64,000 nt of DNA from Nitzschia sp. pyKryTriq1. Its lineage: Eukaryota; Bacillariophyta; Bacillariophyceae; Bacillariales; Bacillariaceae. The position numbers and the translations under genes were made by a program. This document shows positions 63,671 to 64,000 of this stretch, one piece after another (the stretch's first letter is position 1; every line of letters starts with the position of its first letter). The notes under the pieces are model-generated. The model was given only the letters and a program-made list of their open reading frames with translations. It had not been told where the DNA came from and searched no databases. The stretch is taken from positions 248,001-312,000 of the forward strand of contig OY101116.1 of NCBI GenBank assembly GCA_956465555.1, read 5' to 3'.

Positions 63671-64000
63671 TTCGTCCACAACATTACCTTGGCGAAGACC
63701 CAAGAAGGCTTCGTCTTGGTAGGTGTTACTGGGTTGGGTCACCTCGGGACTTTTCTCACCATCACCGCGAACACCCAAACCCGAAACCGATACCAAGAGA
63801 GACGACCGATGAACCTCATAAGATCATCGAGTCAACCTCGGTATCGCAAATCCCAACTTCGGAATTCTAGATTAATTAGCTTTAAAAACCCGCCCGCCAT
63901 CCCTTCACACCTTGACAAGGACGAGGCAAGGAGATGTACCCAAGGGTATCCCCGAGAGAGGACGATCCTGCTACGCAAATCGGAATCGATCAGGGGCATA
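63671..64000. other. Sequence beyond the pol breakpoint, origin unclear
   Basis: No long pol, integrase or gag frame continues here. A minus-strand frame with PSNTYQDEAFLGLRQG and a plus-strand frame with HYLGEDPRRLRLGR are open but unrecognised. It could be rearranged element sequence, a nested element or host DNA. Confidence 0.4.

Overview
The window looks like nuclear DNA of a pennate diatom (or a close stramenopile relative). It has compact genes with few, short spliceosomal introns. Several proteins start with a signal peptide followed by an ASAF-like cleavage motif, the mark of import into a four-membrane plastid. It also carries a heat-shock-factor gene of the type expanded in diatoms, a Ty1/copia pol of the diatom CoDi type, and a tRNA gene with a run-of-T terminator. 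There is no operon structure, no bacterial ribosome-binding site pattern and no CRISPR array.

Layout. 1-4.8 kb: short repeats, an HSF gene and inverted repeats. 4.8-8.4 kb: a six-exon PDAT/LCAT-type acyltransferase, followed by tRNA-Thr(UGU). 9.8-12.8 kb: a divergent pair of plastid-targeted genes (a predicted thylakoid-lumen coiled-coil protein and phosphoglycolate phosphatase). 13.2-14.4 kb: a duplicated repeat with inverted ends. 15.4-19.1 kb: a coiled-coil protein and a type I membrane protein with propeller-like repeats. 20.6-25.6 kb: proteasome assembly factor UMP1, an MFS transporter and a TBC1D22-like Rab-GAP. 26.9-33.1 kb: a paralogue of the type I membrane protein, a glutamine synthetase family enzyme and an isochorismatase-like hydrolase. 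33.6-34.2 kb: a decayed retroelement fragment. 34.9-41 kb: a multi-pass membrane protein, a likely Golgi glycosyltransferase and a GPI-type secreted protein. 41.3-47.6 kb: an MCTP-like PH-C2-transmembrane protein, LSM3 and a four-pass membrane protein. 48.2-55.3 kb: a small membrane protein, two small plastid-type proteins (one DUF2997), a mitochondrial DnaJ and a DUF1295-type membrane enzyme. 56.3-62.1 kb: a charged coiled-coil protein, a 2OG-Fe(II) oxygenase, a small mitochondrial protein and a PPR protein. 62.2-64 kb: the 3' part of a CoDi retrotransposon whose LTR lies just upstream of the PPR gene.

The genes are mostly unrelated housekeeping functions (lipid storage, photorespiration, proteasome assembly, membrane traffic, splicing, organelle RNA and folding) and do not form one pathway. 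The most unusual items are the pair of type I membrane paralogues, an approximately 190-residue charged insertion inside the PDAT catalytic domain, a DnaJ that has lost its zinc finger, an in-frame stop-free intron in the glutamine synthetase gene, a frequent GTACGT splice donor alongside GTAC-rich intergenic DNA, and the LTR placed as a possible promoter of the PPR gene. Exon borders were worked out by hand from GT/AG sites, phase and family similarity, and have no transcript support here.
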